From positions 64,126-128,125 of the forward strand of contig NZ_BMNH01000019.1 in assembly GCF_014646355.1 (NCBI RefSeq): a DNA stretch of 64,000 nt, written 5' to 3'. This DNA is from Nonomuraea cavernae. Its GTDB lineage: Bacteria > Actinomycetota > Actinomycetes > Streptosporangiales > Streptosporangiaceae. Shown piece after piece: positions 45,826-56,861 of the stretch (position 1 is the stretch's first letter; each line of letters begins with the position of its first letter). Made by a program: the position numbers and the translations under genes. The notes beneath the pieces are model-generated. The model had not been told where the DNA came from, searched no databases, and saw only the letters and a list, made by a program, of their open reading frames with translations.

Positions 45826-46815
45826 ATGTTGCGAGACTCGTTCGGACGGGTGGCGACTGATCTGCGGGTGTCCCTCACGGACAAGTGCAACCTGCGTTGC
45901 ACCTACTGCATGCCCCCTGAGGGGCTGGAGTGGCTGCCCAACGCCCAGTTGCTCACCGCCGCCGAGATCGTCCGGCTGGTCACGATCGGCGTCGAACGAC
46001 TCGGCATCACCGAGGTCCGCTACACCGGCGGCGAGCCGTTGCTCCGCCGCGAGCTGGTCGACATCGTCGCCCGGACCGCCGCGCTCGCTCCCCGGCCGCA
46101 GGTCTCGCTGACCACCAACGGCATCGGGCTGGCCAAGCTGGCCGGCGCGCTCGCCGGGGCCGGGCTCGACCGGGTCAACGTCTCCCTCGACACGCTCGAC
46201 CGCGACGTGTTCAAGCGGCTCGCGCACCGCGACAGGTTCGCCGACGTGATCGACGGCCTGGCCGCCGCCCACGACGCCGGCCTGCGTCCCGTCAAGGTCA
46301 ACACCGTGCTGATGCGCGGGATCAACGACCACGAGGCCGTGAGCCTGCTCGGCTGGTGCCTGGAGCGGGGCTACGAGCTGCGCTTCATCGAGCAGATGCC
46401 GCTCGACGCCCAGCACGGCTGGACCCGCGAGGACATGGTGACCGCCGACGAGATCCTGGCCATGCTCACCACCGCCTACCGGCTCACGCCCGACGATCCG
46501 GAGGAGCGCGGCAGCGCCCCCGCCGAGCGGTTCCTGGTCGACGGGGGCCCCGCCCGGGTGGGCGTGATCGGGTCGGTGACCCGCCCGTTCTGCGGCGCCT
46601 GCGACCGTGTCCGTCTCACCGCCGACGGGCAGATCCGCAACTGCCTGTTCGCCACCGAGGAGTCCGACCTGAAGGCCGCCCTGCGCGCGGGCGCCTCGGA
46701 CGAGGAGCTGGCCGAGCGCTGGGTCGCCGCCGTCTCCCGCAAACGCGCCGGTCACGGCATCGACGACCCCTCGTTCCTGCAGCCCTCCCGGCCGATGTCG
46801 GCCATCGGCGGCTGA
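45826..46815 (+). CDS. moaA: GTP 3',8-cyclase MoaA
   Basis: The 329-residue radical SAM enzyme starts molybdenum cofactor synthesis by cyclising GTP. The SAM-cluster cysteines are C21, C25 and C28 (CNLRCTYC). The second cluster is held by CGACDRVRLTADGQIRNC near the C-terminus. The C-terminal GG tail (SAIGG) needed for activity is present. ATG 45826 has AGGAGG eight bases upstream. A mobA-type gene follows after 42 bases. Confidence 0.96.
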   Translation: MLRDSFGRVATDLRVSLTDKCNLRCTYCMPPEGLEWLPNAQLLTAAEIVRLVTIGVERLGITEVRYTGGEPLLRRELVDIVARTAALAPRPQVSLTTNGIGLAKLAGALAGAGLDRVNVSLDTLDRDVFKRLAHRDRFADVIDGLAAAHDAGLRPVKVNTVLMRGINDHEAVSLLGWCLERGYELRFIEQMPLDAQHGWTREDMVTADEILAMLTTAYRLTPDDPEERGSAPAERFLVDGGPARVGVIGSVTRPFCGACDRVRLTADGQIRNCLFATEESDLKAALRAGASDEELAERWVAAVSRKRAGHGIDDPSFLQPSRPMSAIGG

Positions 46816-46857
46816 CCGTTTCGCGGCAGGCGGCGACCTGTGCCGGGCGGTGAGCGC

Positions 46858-47658
46858 GTGAACGGCGGCTACGACGCGGTGATCCTGGCGGGCGGCCTGG
46901 CCCGCCGGCTGGGCGGGGTCGACAAGCCCGGCCTGGCCGTGGGCGGCCGGGCGATGGTCGAGCGGGTCGTGGCGGCCGTCCCGGACGCCCGGCGGGTCGT
47001 CGTGGTCGGGCCCGAGCGCGGGCTGACGGGGGTGGTGTTCGCCCGGGAGGACCCTCCGGGAGCGGGACCGGTGCCCGCGCTGCGGGCCGGGCTGAGCGAG
47101 GTCACCGCGCCCTGGGTGCTGTTGCTGGCCGCCGACCTGCCGTTCCTGCTGCCCGCCCACCTGACGCCCCTGCTGGCGGCTCGCTCCTGCGGGACGGGCG
47201 GCGTCGTGGCCGTCGACGGCGACGGGCGCGAGCAGTGGCTGCTGGGCGTGTGGGAGGTCGCGCCGCTGCGCGCGGCGCTGGACGGCTACACCGGGCGGTC
47301 GCTGCGCGGCCTGCTCGGGCCCCTGGTCGCGGGCCGGGTGCCGTTGCCCGGCCGGGCCTCGTTCGACTGCGACACTATGGACGATCTCAAGGAGGCTCAC
47401 ATGAACGTGCTGCACGAGTGGACCGCGCTGGCCTGCCGGGAGCTGGGCATCGACCCCGCCCGCGTCGACCGCGACGCGATCCTCGACCTCACCAAGGAGG
47501 TGGCGCACGGGGTGGCCCGGCCGGCCGCGCCGCTCACCGCCTATCTGCTGGGGCTCGCCGAGGGCGCCGGCACCGCTCCGGAGGACGCCGTGGCCCGGCT
47601 GACGGCTCTGGCCGGCAACTGGGGGCAGGCCACCGCCGAGACACTGACGGACGACTGA
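46858..47658 (+). CDS. MobA-like nucleotidyltransferase fused to DUF6457
   Basis: Residues 1-180 are a molybdenum cofactor guanylyltransferase-like domain with VILAGGLARRLGGVDKPGL and VLLLAADLPFLLPAHL. Residues 182-266 form a DUF6457 domain that in many actinomycetes is a separate gene. A perfect internal site, AAGGAGG (47389-47395) with ATG 47401, could start DUF6457 separately. MobA attaches GMP to molybdopterin. GTG 46858 is preferred because it sits close to the conserved YDAVILAGG; GTG 46840 is the alternative. Confidence 0.83.
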   Translation: MNGGYDAVILAGGLARRLGGVDKPGLAVGGRAMVERVVAAVPDARRVVVVGPERGLTGVVFAREDPPGAGPVPALRAGLSEVTAPWVLLLAADLPFLLPAHLTPLLAARSCGTGGVVAVDGDGREQWLLGVWEVAPLRAALDGYTGRSLRGLLGPLVAGRVPLPGRASFDCDTMDDLKEAHMNVLHEWTALACRELGIDPARVDRDAILDLTKEVAHGVARPAAPLTAYLLGLAEGAGTAPEDAVARLTALAGNWGQATAETLTDD

Positions 47659-47821
47659 CACTCGGGCGAACTCCCGAAGTCAAGCCCTGCGCGAAGCTGA
47701 AGATTTCCTGGGAATTCCGAGCGCGTTGGAGCGTAAACGATTTCGGGAAAGAGGCCCTATCAAACTGAGATCGCCGCTGTCGGACTGATCATCCAAAGAC
47801 AAAGGTTTCCCCAGGAAAGGG
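47659..47821. other. Noncoding gap after mobA-DUF6457
   Basis: No coding frame is convincing here. The stretch is less GC-rich than the genes and has one short hairpin, TTTCC-CCA-GGAAA (about 47803-47816), just before the three hairpins. I see no recognisable promoter in the plus direction. It may be the 3' untranslated part of the moaA-mobA transcript or a 3' extension of the small RNA candidate. Confidence 0.4.
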
Positions 47822-47930
47822 GCGACGCCGGGTGGTTACGGGGGCAAACCACCCGGCGTCGCTTCATCGGCGTTCCGACGGGGGCCCGGAACGCCGGCAC
47901 CAGCACTCCGACGGGGGACCGGAGCGCTTG
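47822..47930 (-). ncRNA. Candidate small RNA with three C-rich-loop hairpins (6C-like)
   Basis: On the minus strand three hairpins follow one another. Stems: 47928-47920 with 47910-47902 (9 bp), 47895-47887 with 47877-47869 (9 bp), and 47862-47847 with 47837-47822 (16 bp, terminator-like). Each loop has exactly nine bases: GTCCCCCGT, GGCCCCCGT and TGCCCCCGT. C-rich hairpin loops define the actinobacterial 6C RNA class, whose loops pair with G-rich ribosome binding sites. Upstream are TTGACG (47967-47962) and TACGCT (47941-47936), placing a start next to the first stem, though the 20-base spacer is long. The plus strand could instead use hairpin 1 as a terminator. Confidence 0.6.
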
Positions 47931-47974
47931 GCTAAAGCGTACACCTACAACCCATGGGATGCGTCAAGACTTAG

Positions 47975-48298
47975 TCACGACCCGATCTCGCGTCGGTGCC
48001 TTGGTATCTCGCTTTGGTTAGCTTCGGGTGTCTGAAAGGTGGGAGGTGGCACGTCCGCGCCCCTCTCATTGGCCCCGATTACGGCTATGTATGGCAAAAA
48101 GACGGCGCCCGCGATGAACAGCAGCCGATAGGGCCACGGCACCGGCACCACCACCGCCAGGATCAGGCAGAGCGTGCGGATCCCCATCTTGATGAGGTAG
48201 CTGATCTCTCGACGGTGGATGTCCGCAGTCAGCGAGGGTCTGGCGTCGGTGACCTGGTGGACGTCCTTCTTGCTGTGCCACCACTTCATACCCTTCAC
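47975..48298 (-). CDS. DUF3099 family small membrane protein
   Basis: The 107-residue protein matches the DUF3099 pattern: ITDARPSLTADIHRREISYLIKMGIRTLCLILAVV followed by two membrane helices (about 40-60 and 62-80) and a polar tail. The GTG start at 48298 has GGAGG six bases upstream; ATG 48289 is the alternative. It is found across actinobacteria and its function is unknown. The small RNA candidate begins 45 bases beyond its stop on the same strand. Confidence 0.83.
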   Translation of the reverse strand: MKGMKWWHSKKDVHQVTDARPSLTADIHRREISYLIKMGIRTLCLILAVVVPVPWPYRLLFIAGAVFLPYIAVIGANERGADVPPPTFQTPEANQSEIPRHRREIGS

Positions 48299-48387
48299 GC
48301 TAGACCTCCGACGGGCGTGCTGTGACCGCCTGCCGGACGGGCGGCGCGAGTCATGCGATCATGGCCTTCTAGTAAGGAGATGGGGAG

Positions 48388-48600
48388 ATGACGGATCGAA
48401 CGTACCGGGTCACCGAGATAGTCGGGACGTCGGGGGAGAGCGTTGACCAGGCCATCCGCAACGGCATCAGGCGCGCCTCCGAGACGCTGCGTCACCTCGA
48501 CTGGTTCGAGGTGACCGAGGTTCGCGGGCACATCGACGCGGGCGAGGTCGCCCACTTCCAGGTGGGCATGAAGGTGGGCTTCCGCCTCGAGGACTCCTGA
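48388..48600 (+). CDS. Dodecin flavoprotein
   Basis: The 70-residue protein has the dodecin fold sequence YRVTEIVGTSGESVDQAIRNGIRRASETLRHLDWFEVTEVRGHI, with the flavin-stacking tryptophan at position 39, and the tail VGMKVGFRLED. Dodecins form 12-mers that store flavins (or CoA) and limit photodamage. ATG 48388 has GGAGATGGGGAG upstream. It is divergent from the DUF3099 gene. Confidence 0.93.
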   Translation: MTDRTYRVTEIVGTSGESVDQAIRNGIRRASETLRHLDWFEVTEVRGHIDAGEVAHFQVGMKVGFRLEDS

Positions 48601-48667
48601 GCTTCCCGTTCCGTCACGATTGCGTGCGCCCCATGACAGGCCCGGAGCGGCACGCCACACTGCGCCT

Positions 48668-49690
48668 ATGCGCAGCCGTACCGCGGGGATCCTGTCGGCG
48701 CTCGCCCTGACCCTGCTCGCCGCCTGCACGGCCGCCCCGCCGCCCCGGCCGGCGTCAGGGCCGTCGGGATCGGCGTCGGCACCGGCGGCAGAGCCGGAGC
48801 CGCGCCCCATCCTGCGTCAGAGCGCCGCGGAGGCGGCCGGCACGGTGGCGAGCCTGCGCCGGCTCGACGGCCTGCCGCTGTACGAGATGACCTTCCACGG
48901 CGGCTACGACGCCGAGGCGCCGCTCACCGAGCAGGAGCTGGCCCGCCGCGACGACGCCTTCGCCTGCTCGCTGTTCCTGCGCGGCACCGAGTTCGGCCGC
49001 AACTTCGACTGGGACCCCAACCCGGCCATGGTGGTGCACGCCCGCCCGCCGGGCGGCCACGCCTCCCTGTCGATCTCCGACGTCTCCTACGTCCTCGGCG
49101 GTCAGCGGACTCCGGACCTCGACGATCCCGGCGACCGGCGACGGCTGGCGCACGCCGTGCTGGTCCCGTTCGACGGCATGAACGACAAGGGCCTGGCGGT
49201 CGGCCTGGCCCAGACGCCCGACGCTCAGCTGCCCGCCCAGGCACCCGGCCGCACCGTCGTCGGCAGCGCGCGGATCATGCGGCTCCTCCTGGACCGGGCC
49301 GCCAGCGTGGAGGAGGCCGTCGCCCTCATGCGCCGCTACGACCTCGACTTCTCCGGCGGGCCGCAGGTCCACTACCTGATCGGCGACCGCTCGGGACGGT
49401 CGGTCGTCGTCGAGTACGGCGACGGCCGGCTGAACGTCATCGACGACCGCGTGCTCACCAACATCACGATGACCGGCGCGAGCCGCGACACCCGCCTGGC
49501 CGACCCCCGCTACCGCACGCTGACCGAGGGCATCGGCACCGAAGCCGACGCCCTCGGCCTGCTGCGCCAGGTCGCGCAGCCGCACACCCGCTGGTCGGTC
49601 GTCTACGACCTGAGGGCCGGCACCGCGAAGCTCGTCCCCGGCCAGCGCTGGGACCGGGTGATCAAGCTGGCGATCAGCTCGCCTGGCTGA
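48668..49690 (+). CDS. Lipoprotein with Ntn-hydrolase (linear amide C-N hydrolase-like) domain
   Basis: The 340-residue protein has a lipoprotein signal peptide ending LLAAC with lipidated Cys20, then a Pro/Ala-rich linker to residue 55. The rest resembles the choloylglycine hydrolase/acyltransferase C45 superfamily. The likely nucleophile is Cys100 in FACSLFLRGTEFGRNFDWDP, with FDGMNDKGLAVGLAQ and the late VLTNITMTG as family blocks. It may cleave an amide outside the membrane, such as a lactone-signal or penicillin-type bond. ATG 48668 starts the signal peptide. Confidence 0.8.
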   Translation: MRSRTAGILSALALTLLAACTAAPPPRPASGPSGSASAPAAEPEPRPILRQSAAEAAGTVASLRRLDGLPLYEMTFHGGYDAEAPLTEQELARRDDAFACSLFLRGTEFGRNFDWDPNPAMVVHARPPGGHASLSISDVSYVLGGQRTPDLDDPGDRRRLAHAVLVPFDGMNDKGLAVGLAQTPDAQLPAQAPGRTVVGSARIMRLLLDRAASVEEAVALMRRYDLDFSGGPQVHYLIGDRSGRSVVVEYGDGRLNVIDDRVLTNITMTGASRDTRLADPRYRTLTEGIGTEADALGLLRQVAQPHTRWSVVYDLRAGTAKLVPGQRWDRVIKLAISSPG

Positions 49691-51073
49691 CCGTCGACAT
49701 GTTGAAGTCGGGCACCCGCACGGGCGGCATGACCGCACGGGTCCAGTAGTCGTTCCACTCGCGAGGCAGCGTCTGCCCGGCGGCGCCGACCTCGGTCAGC
49801 CGGCCGAGCAGGTCGACCGGGCTCTCGTTGAACCTGAAGTTGTTGACCTCGCCCACCACCTCGCCGTGCTCGACCAGGTAGACGCCGTCGCGGGTGAGAC
49901 CGGTCAGCAGCAGGGTCTGCGGGTCGACCTCGCGGATGTACCACAGGCAGGTCAGCAGCAGGCCGCGTTCGGTGGAGGCGATCATCTCCTCCAGCGTCCG
50001 GCCGTCGCCGGGCCCCCGCATGATCAGGTTGTCGATCGACGGCGTCACCGGCAGCCCGCTGAGCCCCGCCGAGTAGCGGGTCTGCAGCAGCGCCTCCAGC
50101 CTGCCGTCCCTGACCCAGTCGGTCGGGGTCAGCGGCAACCCGTTGTCGAACACGGAGGTCTCGCGGCCGGAGGCGTGCGCGATCACGAACGGCGCGCACT
50201 CGATGCCCGGCGCGGACGGGTCGCCGGACAGCGTCACCGGCAGATCGCCCAGCTGCTCGCCCACCCGGGTGCCACCGCCCGGCCTGGAGAACACCGAGCG
50301 GCCGTCGAGCGCGTCACGGGCCCCCGACGACCAGAACAGGTAGATCATCAGGTCGGCCATCGCGCTCGGCGGCAGCAGCGTCTCGTAACGGCCGGCCGGC
50401 AGATCGACGCGGTTCTTGGCCCAGTCGAGCCGCTGCGCCAGCGACGAGTCGAGCGCCGCCACGTCGACGTCGGCGAAGTCGCGCGTCGCCACGCCCGTCC
50501 AGGCCGAGCGCTTCAGGTCGGCCGACTTGGCGTTGAGCTCCAGCCGCCCGGTCGGCTGGTCGTGACGCAGCCGCAGCCCGGCGGACGTGCCGAGGAAGGT
50601 CGTCGTGCGCGAGTGCTCGGCGAAGCCGTAGAGCTTGCGCCCGCCCGCCTCGGCGGCGGCGAACGCGTCGCCCAGCGCGGGCGCGAAGCCCTCGAACACG
50701 CCGATGTCGGTGGGCGTCACCCGCTCGCCCCACGAAGGGCTCGCCGGCACCCCCTCGACCAGGGGCCGGGCGTCCTCGGCGGGCTGAGCCTCACGCGCGG
50801 CCCGATCGGCCGCGGCGACCACGCCGGCGAGCCCGCCGGGTCGTACGGAGGCGCGGGAGACCACGCCGACCCCCTCGCCCACGATCGAGATCACGGTCAG
50901 TTGCGAGGACCGGGCGACACCGTTGGTGGTGAGCGTGTTGCCCGCGAACCGCAGGTTGGCCGTGGACCCCTCGTCGGCGAGCACCACGCACCCGTCGGCC
51001 GTGGAGAGCTCCAGGGCCCGCTCCACCATCTCCTGGGGGGAGGCCTCGGCGCCCCCCGTCAATCCGCGCTCGC

Positions 51074-51077
<4 letters not shown>
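49674..51077 (-). CDS. tldE: TldE/PmbA-type subunit of the TldD/E protease
   Basis: The 467-residue protein is the partner without zinc site of TldD. It has the family fold and blocks AGNTLTTNGVARSSQLTV, GLRLRHDQPTGRLELNAKS, and LTCLWYIREVDPQTLLLTGLTRDGVYLVEHGEVVGEVNNFRFNESP. No HExxxH is present. TldD/E cleaves peptides, including leaders of modified peptides and gyrase-targeting CcdA. GTG 51077 overlaps the tldD stop. Its end overlaps the convergent hydrolase gene by 17 bases. Confidence 0.9.
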
Positions 51078-52567
<1,490 letters not shown>

Positions 52568-52626
52568 GTCCACGATCCTAACCCTGTGATCTTGTGTCAC
52601 CCGGATAAGCGGATACTCACCGGTAG

Positions 52627-53340
<714 letters not shown>

Positions 53341-53341
53341 C

Positions 53342-54106
53342 GTGGGCATTCTCGAAGGCAAGCGGATCCTGGTGACCGGCGTGCTGACCGACGCCTCGAT
53401 CGCGTTCTCGGTCGCCAGGCTGGCCCAGGAGGAGGGCGCCACCGTGGTGCTCACCGGGTTCGGCCGGCTGAGCCTGGTCGAGCGCATCGCCAAGCGGCTG
53501 CCCGAGCCGGCGCCGGTGCTGGAGCTCGACGTCCAGGACACCGACCAGCTCGACACCCTGGCCTCCCGGGTCGGCGAGCACGTCGGGGGCCTCGACGGCG
53601 TCGTCCACTCGATCGGGTTCGCCCCGCAGACCGCCCTCGGCGGCAACTTCCTCAACACCTCGTGGGACGACGTCGCGACCGCCCTGCACGTGTCCACCTT
53701 CTCCTTCAAGTCGCTGGCCGTCGCCTGCCTGCCGCTGATGAAGGAGGGGGGCGCGGTCGTCGGCCTCGACTTCGACGCCAGCAAGGCGTGGCCGGTCTAC
53801 GACTGGATGGGCGTGGCCAAGGCCGGCCTGGAGTCGGCGTCCCGCTACCTCGCGCGCGATCTCGGCAAGCAGGGCATCAGGGTCAACCTGGTGGCCGCGG
53901 GGCCGCTGCGCACGATGGCGGCCAAGTCGATCCCGGGCTTCAAGGAGTTCGAGGAGAGCTGGCCGTCCAGGGCCCCGCTCGGCTGGGACCTGGCCGACAC
54001 GGTCCCGGCCGCGAAGGCGTGCGTGGCGTTGATGTCCGACTGGTTCCCGGCCACCACGGGCGAGATCGTCCACGTCGACGGCGGCGTGCACGCGATCGGC
54101 GGCTGA
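53342..54106 (+). CDS. fabI: Enoyl-ACP reductase FabI (InhA-type)
   Basis: The 254-residue enzyme does the last reduction step of the fatty-acid cycle with NADH. It has GVLTDASIAFSVAR (the split nucleotide motif GxxxxxSIA), HSIGFAPQTALGG, and the catalytic Y153-x6-K160 in VYDWMGVAKAGLE, all as in mycobacterial InhA. GTG 53342 starts one base after the fabG stop, the arrangement fabG1-inhA of mycobacteria. Enzymes of this type are the isoniazid and triclosan target. Confidence 0.95.
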   Translation: MGILEGKRILVTGVLTDASIAFSVARLAQEEGATVVLTGFGRLSLVERIAKRLPEPAPVLELDVQDTDQLDTLASRVGEHVGGLDGVVHSIGFAPQTALGGNFLNTSWDDVATALHVSTFSFKSLAVACLPLMKEGGAVVGLDFDASKAWPVYDWMGVAKAGLESASRYLARDLGKQGIRVNLVAAGPLRTMAAKSIPGFKEFEESWPSRAPLGWDLADTVPAAKACVALMSDWFPATTGEIVHVDGGVHAIGG

Positions 54107-54175
54107 TCTCCGCGGCCCGGCCGTGCCGTCCGCCTGCGCGCGGGGCGCCTCGGGTCAGCGCCTGAGGCCGGTCCG

Positions 54176-55024
54176 TCAGGCCAGGCGGTGCCGGCCGCCG
54201 GCCGTGTGGGCCGGTTCGAACGGGATCGAGGCGGGCCGGGCGCCGCGCTGGCGGCGCTGCTGCACGATGCGGGTGGCGGCGATGGCCGAGAGCAGGAGCG
54301 CGATCGTCAGCCCGGTGCCGGCCACGTCGGAGGCCGGGCTGCTCGGCCGCACCACCCGCTGGCGCAGCGGCTCCGACAGCTCCCGCGCGAACGGATGCGG
54401 CCACAGCAGGTCGATGCGCGCGTCGTCGGTGTCGACGGTCGGCTCGTCGGCGACCGGATCCTCACGCTCCGGCAAGCTGGTGTCCATCAGGTAGGGCTCG
54501 CTCTGCGGCGGCGTGGGCCCCGTGGTGGGCGCCGGAGTCGGCGCCGCGGCGTCGTCCCGATCCTGCTCGCGCGCCCGCTCGTCGGCGCTCTCGGTGGGCT
54601 CCGGAGCCGGCTCGGACTCTTTCGGCGTCGCCTTCGGGGCCTCGGCTTCGTCGGCCTGCCCGTCGCAGGCCAGCACCGGCAGGCAGACCTCGCCCAGCGT
54701 CTCGGGCAGCAGCGTGCCGCGCTGTGACGGCTCGGGCGTGTGCTCGCGCGACGGGGCGGTGGTGGGCGCCACCTCGCCCACGGTGCCGAGCACCTTGCCG
54801 GTGGTGTCGTTGAGGCCCTTGGTGACCGGTTTGAGCGTGTCGCCGGTGAGTGTGTCGACGGTGCCGGTCACGACGCCGACGACGTCGCACAGGCCGTCGG
54901 TCACGCCGCCGAGCAGGCCGCCTCCGCTCGGGCAGTCGGCGGCCGTGGCCGCCGGGGCCGTCAGCGGGATCGCCGCCAGCGTCATCACCAGAACGCCGGC
55001 CGAGATCGCGGTCCTGCTCCCCAT
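54176..55024 (-). CDS. Secreted, C-terminally membrane-anchored hypothetical protein
   Basis: The 282-residue protein has a signal peptide (residues 1-29, ending PAATAADC), a small Gly/Val/Thr-rich domain with three or four cysteines, a long Pro/Glu/Thr-rich disordered region (about 85-190), and a C-terminal helix TGLTIALLLSAIAATRIV followed by RQRRQRGAR. That layout is a surface protein anchored by its C-terminus; there is no LPXTG motif. ATG 55024 has AAGGGG upstream. I do not recognise the family. Confidence 0.77.
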   Translation of the reverse strand: MGSRTAISAGVLVMTLAAIPLTAPAATAADCPSGGGLLGGVTDGLCDVVGVVTGTVDTLTGDTLKPVTKGLNDTTGKVLGTVGEVAPTTAPSREHTPEPSQRGTLLPETLGEVCLPVLACDGQADEAEAPKATPKESEPAPEPTESADERAREQDRDDAAAPTPAPTTGPTPPQSEPYLMDTSLPEREDPVADEPTVDTDDARIDLLWPHPFARELSEPLRQRVVRPSSPASDVAGTGLTIALLLSAIAATRIVQQRRQRGARPASIPFEPAHTAGGRHRLA

Positions 55025-55153
55025 CAGTCCCCTTCCGCTTCATGCCTCGAGGGAAATCTTTACGGACATCGGCGACGAGAGGCAGGTGTTTCCCGCGAAA
55101 GTTGCGATTTGGTATCGACTAGTGATACGCGAGCGCCCTTCTCGTTCCACCCC

Positions 55154-56101
55154 TCAGTCGATCGAGGAGACGTCGTCCAGCGCCTCGCGGATCTCCCTGG
55201 GCAGCACGACGTCCTCGGCGGGCAGCGCTCCGGCGAGCTGGGCGTGGGTGCGGGCACCGACGATCGCCGAGGTCACGCCCGGCTGGTCGCGCACCCACGA
55301 CAGGGCGACCGCCATCGGCGACACCCCGAGCCCGTCGGCGGCCGTCACGACGGACTCGACCACCCGGCGGCTGCGCTCGTCGAGGTAGGGCCGGACGAAC
55401 TCGGCGAAGTGCGGCGTCGCGGCCCGCGAGTCGGCCGGGATGCCCGTACGGTACTTGCCGGTCAGCACGCCCCGGCCCAACGGCGACCAGGCCAGCACGC
55501 CCGCGCCCACGTGCTGGGCGGCCGGCAGCAGCTCGCGCTCGGGCTCGCGGGCCAGCAGCGAGTATTCGACCTGGGCGGAAGTGATCGGGATCCGGCCGGG
55601 GATCGCCCGCTGGGTGACGCCGGCGGCGGCCAGCTGCCAGCCGGTGTAGTCGCAGACGCCCGCGTAGACGGCGCGGCCGGAGGAGACGATCGCGTCGAGC
55701 GCGGCCAGCGTCTCCTCCAGGGGCACCTCGTCGTCGTAGGTGTGCAGCTGCCACAGGTCGACGTAGTCGAGGCCGAGCCGGTTGAGGGAGTCGTCGACCG
55801 CGGCGATCAGGTGACGCCGGGAGGCGTCGCGGGGCCTGCGGGCGGCCGGCGTCACCACCGCCTTGGTGGAGATCACCAGCTCCGAGCGGGGGAACGAGTC
55901 GCGCAGCATCCGGCCGAGCACCCGCTCGGCGTCGCCGCCGGTGTAGACGTCGGCCGTGTCGACGAGGGTGCCGCCGGCGTCCATGAACGCCCGGAGTTGC
56001 GCCGACGCCTCGTCGGCGTCGGTATCACGCCCCCAGGTCATCGTGCCGAGCCCGAGACGGGACACCGACAGGCCGCTACGGCCGACATAGCGTTGCTGCA
56101 T
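55154..56101 (-). CDS. Aldo/keto reductase
   Basis: The 315-residue TIM-barrel enzyme has the AKR tetrad D48, Y53, K80 and H120, in LVDTADVYTGG, ISTKAVV and LWQLHTYDD. It would reduce aldehydes or ketones with NADPH. ATG 56101 begins the family N-terminus QQRYVGRSGLSVSRLGLGTMTWG. It is divergent from the phosphatase gene. The substrate is unknown. Confidence 0.92.
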   Translation of the reverse strand: MQQRYVGRSGLSVSRLGLGTMTWGRDTDADEASAQLRAFMDAGGTLVDTADVYTGGDAERVLGRMLRDSFPRSELVISTKAVVTPAARRPRDASRRHLIAAVDDSLNRLGLDYVDLWQLHTYDDEVPLEETLAALDAIVSSGRAVYAGVCDYTGWQLAAAGVTQRAIPGRIPITSAQVEYSLLAREPERELLPAAQHVGAGVLAWSPLGRGVLTGKYRTGIPADSRAATPHFAEFVRPYLDERSRRVVESVVTAADGLGVSPMAVALSWVRDQPGVTSAIVGARTHAQLAGALPAEDVVLPREIREALDDVSSID

Positions 56102-56165
56102 GATCCGGCCAGGTTACCGCCCGGGCCGCTGGAACGCCGTGATCCACGCCTGCGACACTTGGTGC

Positions 56166-56852
56166 GTGACCACCCTCCTGCTCGCCCGCCACGGGCTCAC
56201 CGCGCTCACCGGACCCGTCCTGGCCGGCCGTACCCCGGGGGTGCACCTCAACGACGCCGGCCGGGCGCAGGCCGAGGCGCTGGCCCGGCGCATCGCGGGA
56301 GTCCGGCTCGACGCCGTCGTCTCCAGCCCGCTCGAACGCTGCCAGGAGACCGCGCGGCCCGTCGCCGCCGGGCGCGGGATGGAGGTGCTGACCGACGAGC
56401 GGTTCGTCGAGTGCGGCTACGGCGACTGGACCGGACGGCCGCTGGCCGAGCTGGCCAAGGAGCCGCTGTGGCAGGTGGTGCAGGCGCACCCGAGCGCGGC
56501 GACCTTCCCGGCGGGGGAGTCGCTGGCCGCCATGCAGCAGCGGGCCGTCGCCGCGGTGCGTGACTGGAACGAGCGCGTGGGGGAGAAGGGTGTCTACCTG
56601 GCCTGCAGTCACGGTGATGTGATCAAGGCGATCGTCGCCGATGCCCTGGGTCTCCATCTCGATCAGTTTCAGCGGATAACCGCCGATCCTGCGGCTCTCA
56701 CTGTGATTCGCTATAGCCCCTTGCGTCCCTTTGTTCACCGACTTAACGATATGGGGGAATTGCGGCTCCCCGAGGATTCGGAGGAGAAAGACGGGGGAGA
56801 AAACATCACCGGGAGCGATGCCGCCGTCGGCGGCGGGCCCGGAACCACGTAA
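56166..56852 (+). CDS. MSMEG_4193-family histidine phosphatase
   Basis: The 228-residue phosphoglycerate-mutase-like protein has the RHG motif ARHGLTAL (H9), the pair VVSSPLERCQET and the second catalytic histidine H149 in ACSHGDVIKA. FVECGYGDWTGRPL is also typical. GTG 56166 starts seven residues before the RHG; the frame is open upstream without a better site. The following DUF3090 gene is nine bases away, part of a conserved set leading to mshC. The physiological substrate is unknown. The last 50 codons are less GC-rich. Confidence 0.85.
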   Translation: MTTLLLARHGLTALTGPVLAGRTPGVHLNDAGRAQAEALARRIAGVRLDAVVSSPLERCQETARPVAAGRGMEVLTDERFVECGYGDWTGRPLAELAKEPLWQVVQAHPSAATFPAGESLAAMQQRAVAAVRDWNERVGEKGVYLACSHGDVIKAIVADALGLHLDQFQRITADPAALTVIRYSPLRPFVHRLNDMGELRLPEDSEEKDGGENITGSDAAVGGGPGTT

Positions 56853-56861
56853 GGTCAGGCT

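Noticed and set aside
47735-47930. RNase P RNA, tmRNA or SRP RNA on the plus strand
   Set aside because: None of the conserved core motifs of these RNAs is present; the hairpin series is better explained as a minus-strand small RNA or terminators.
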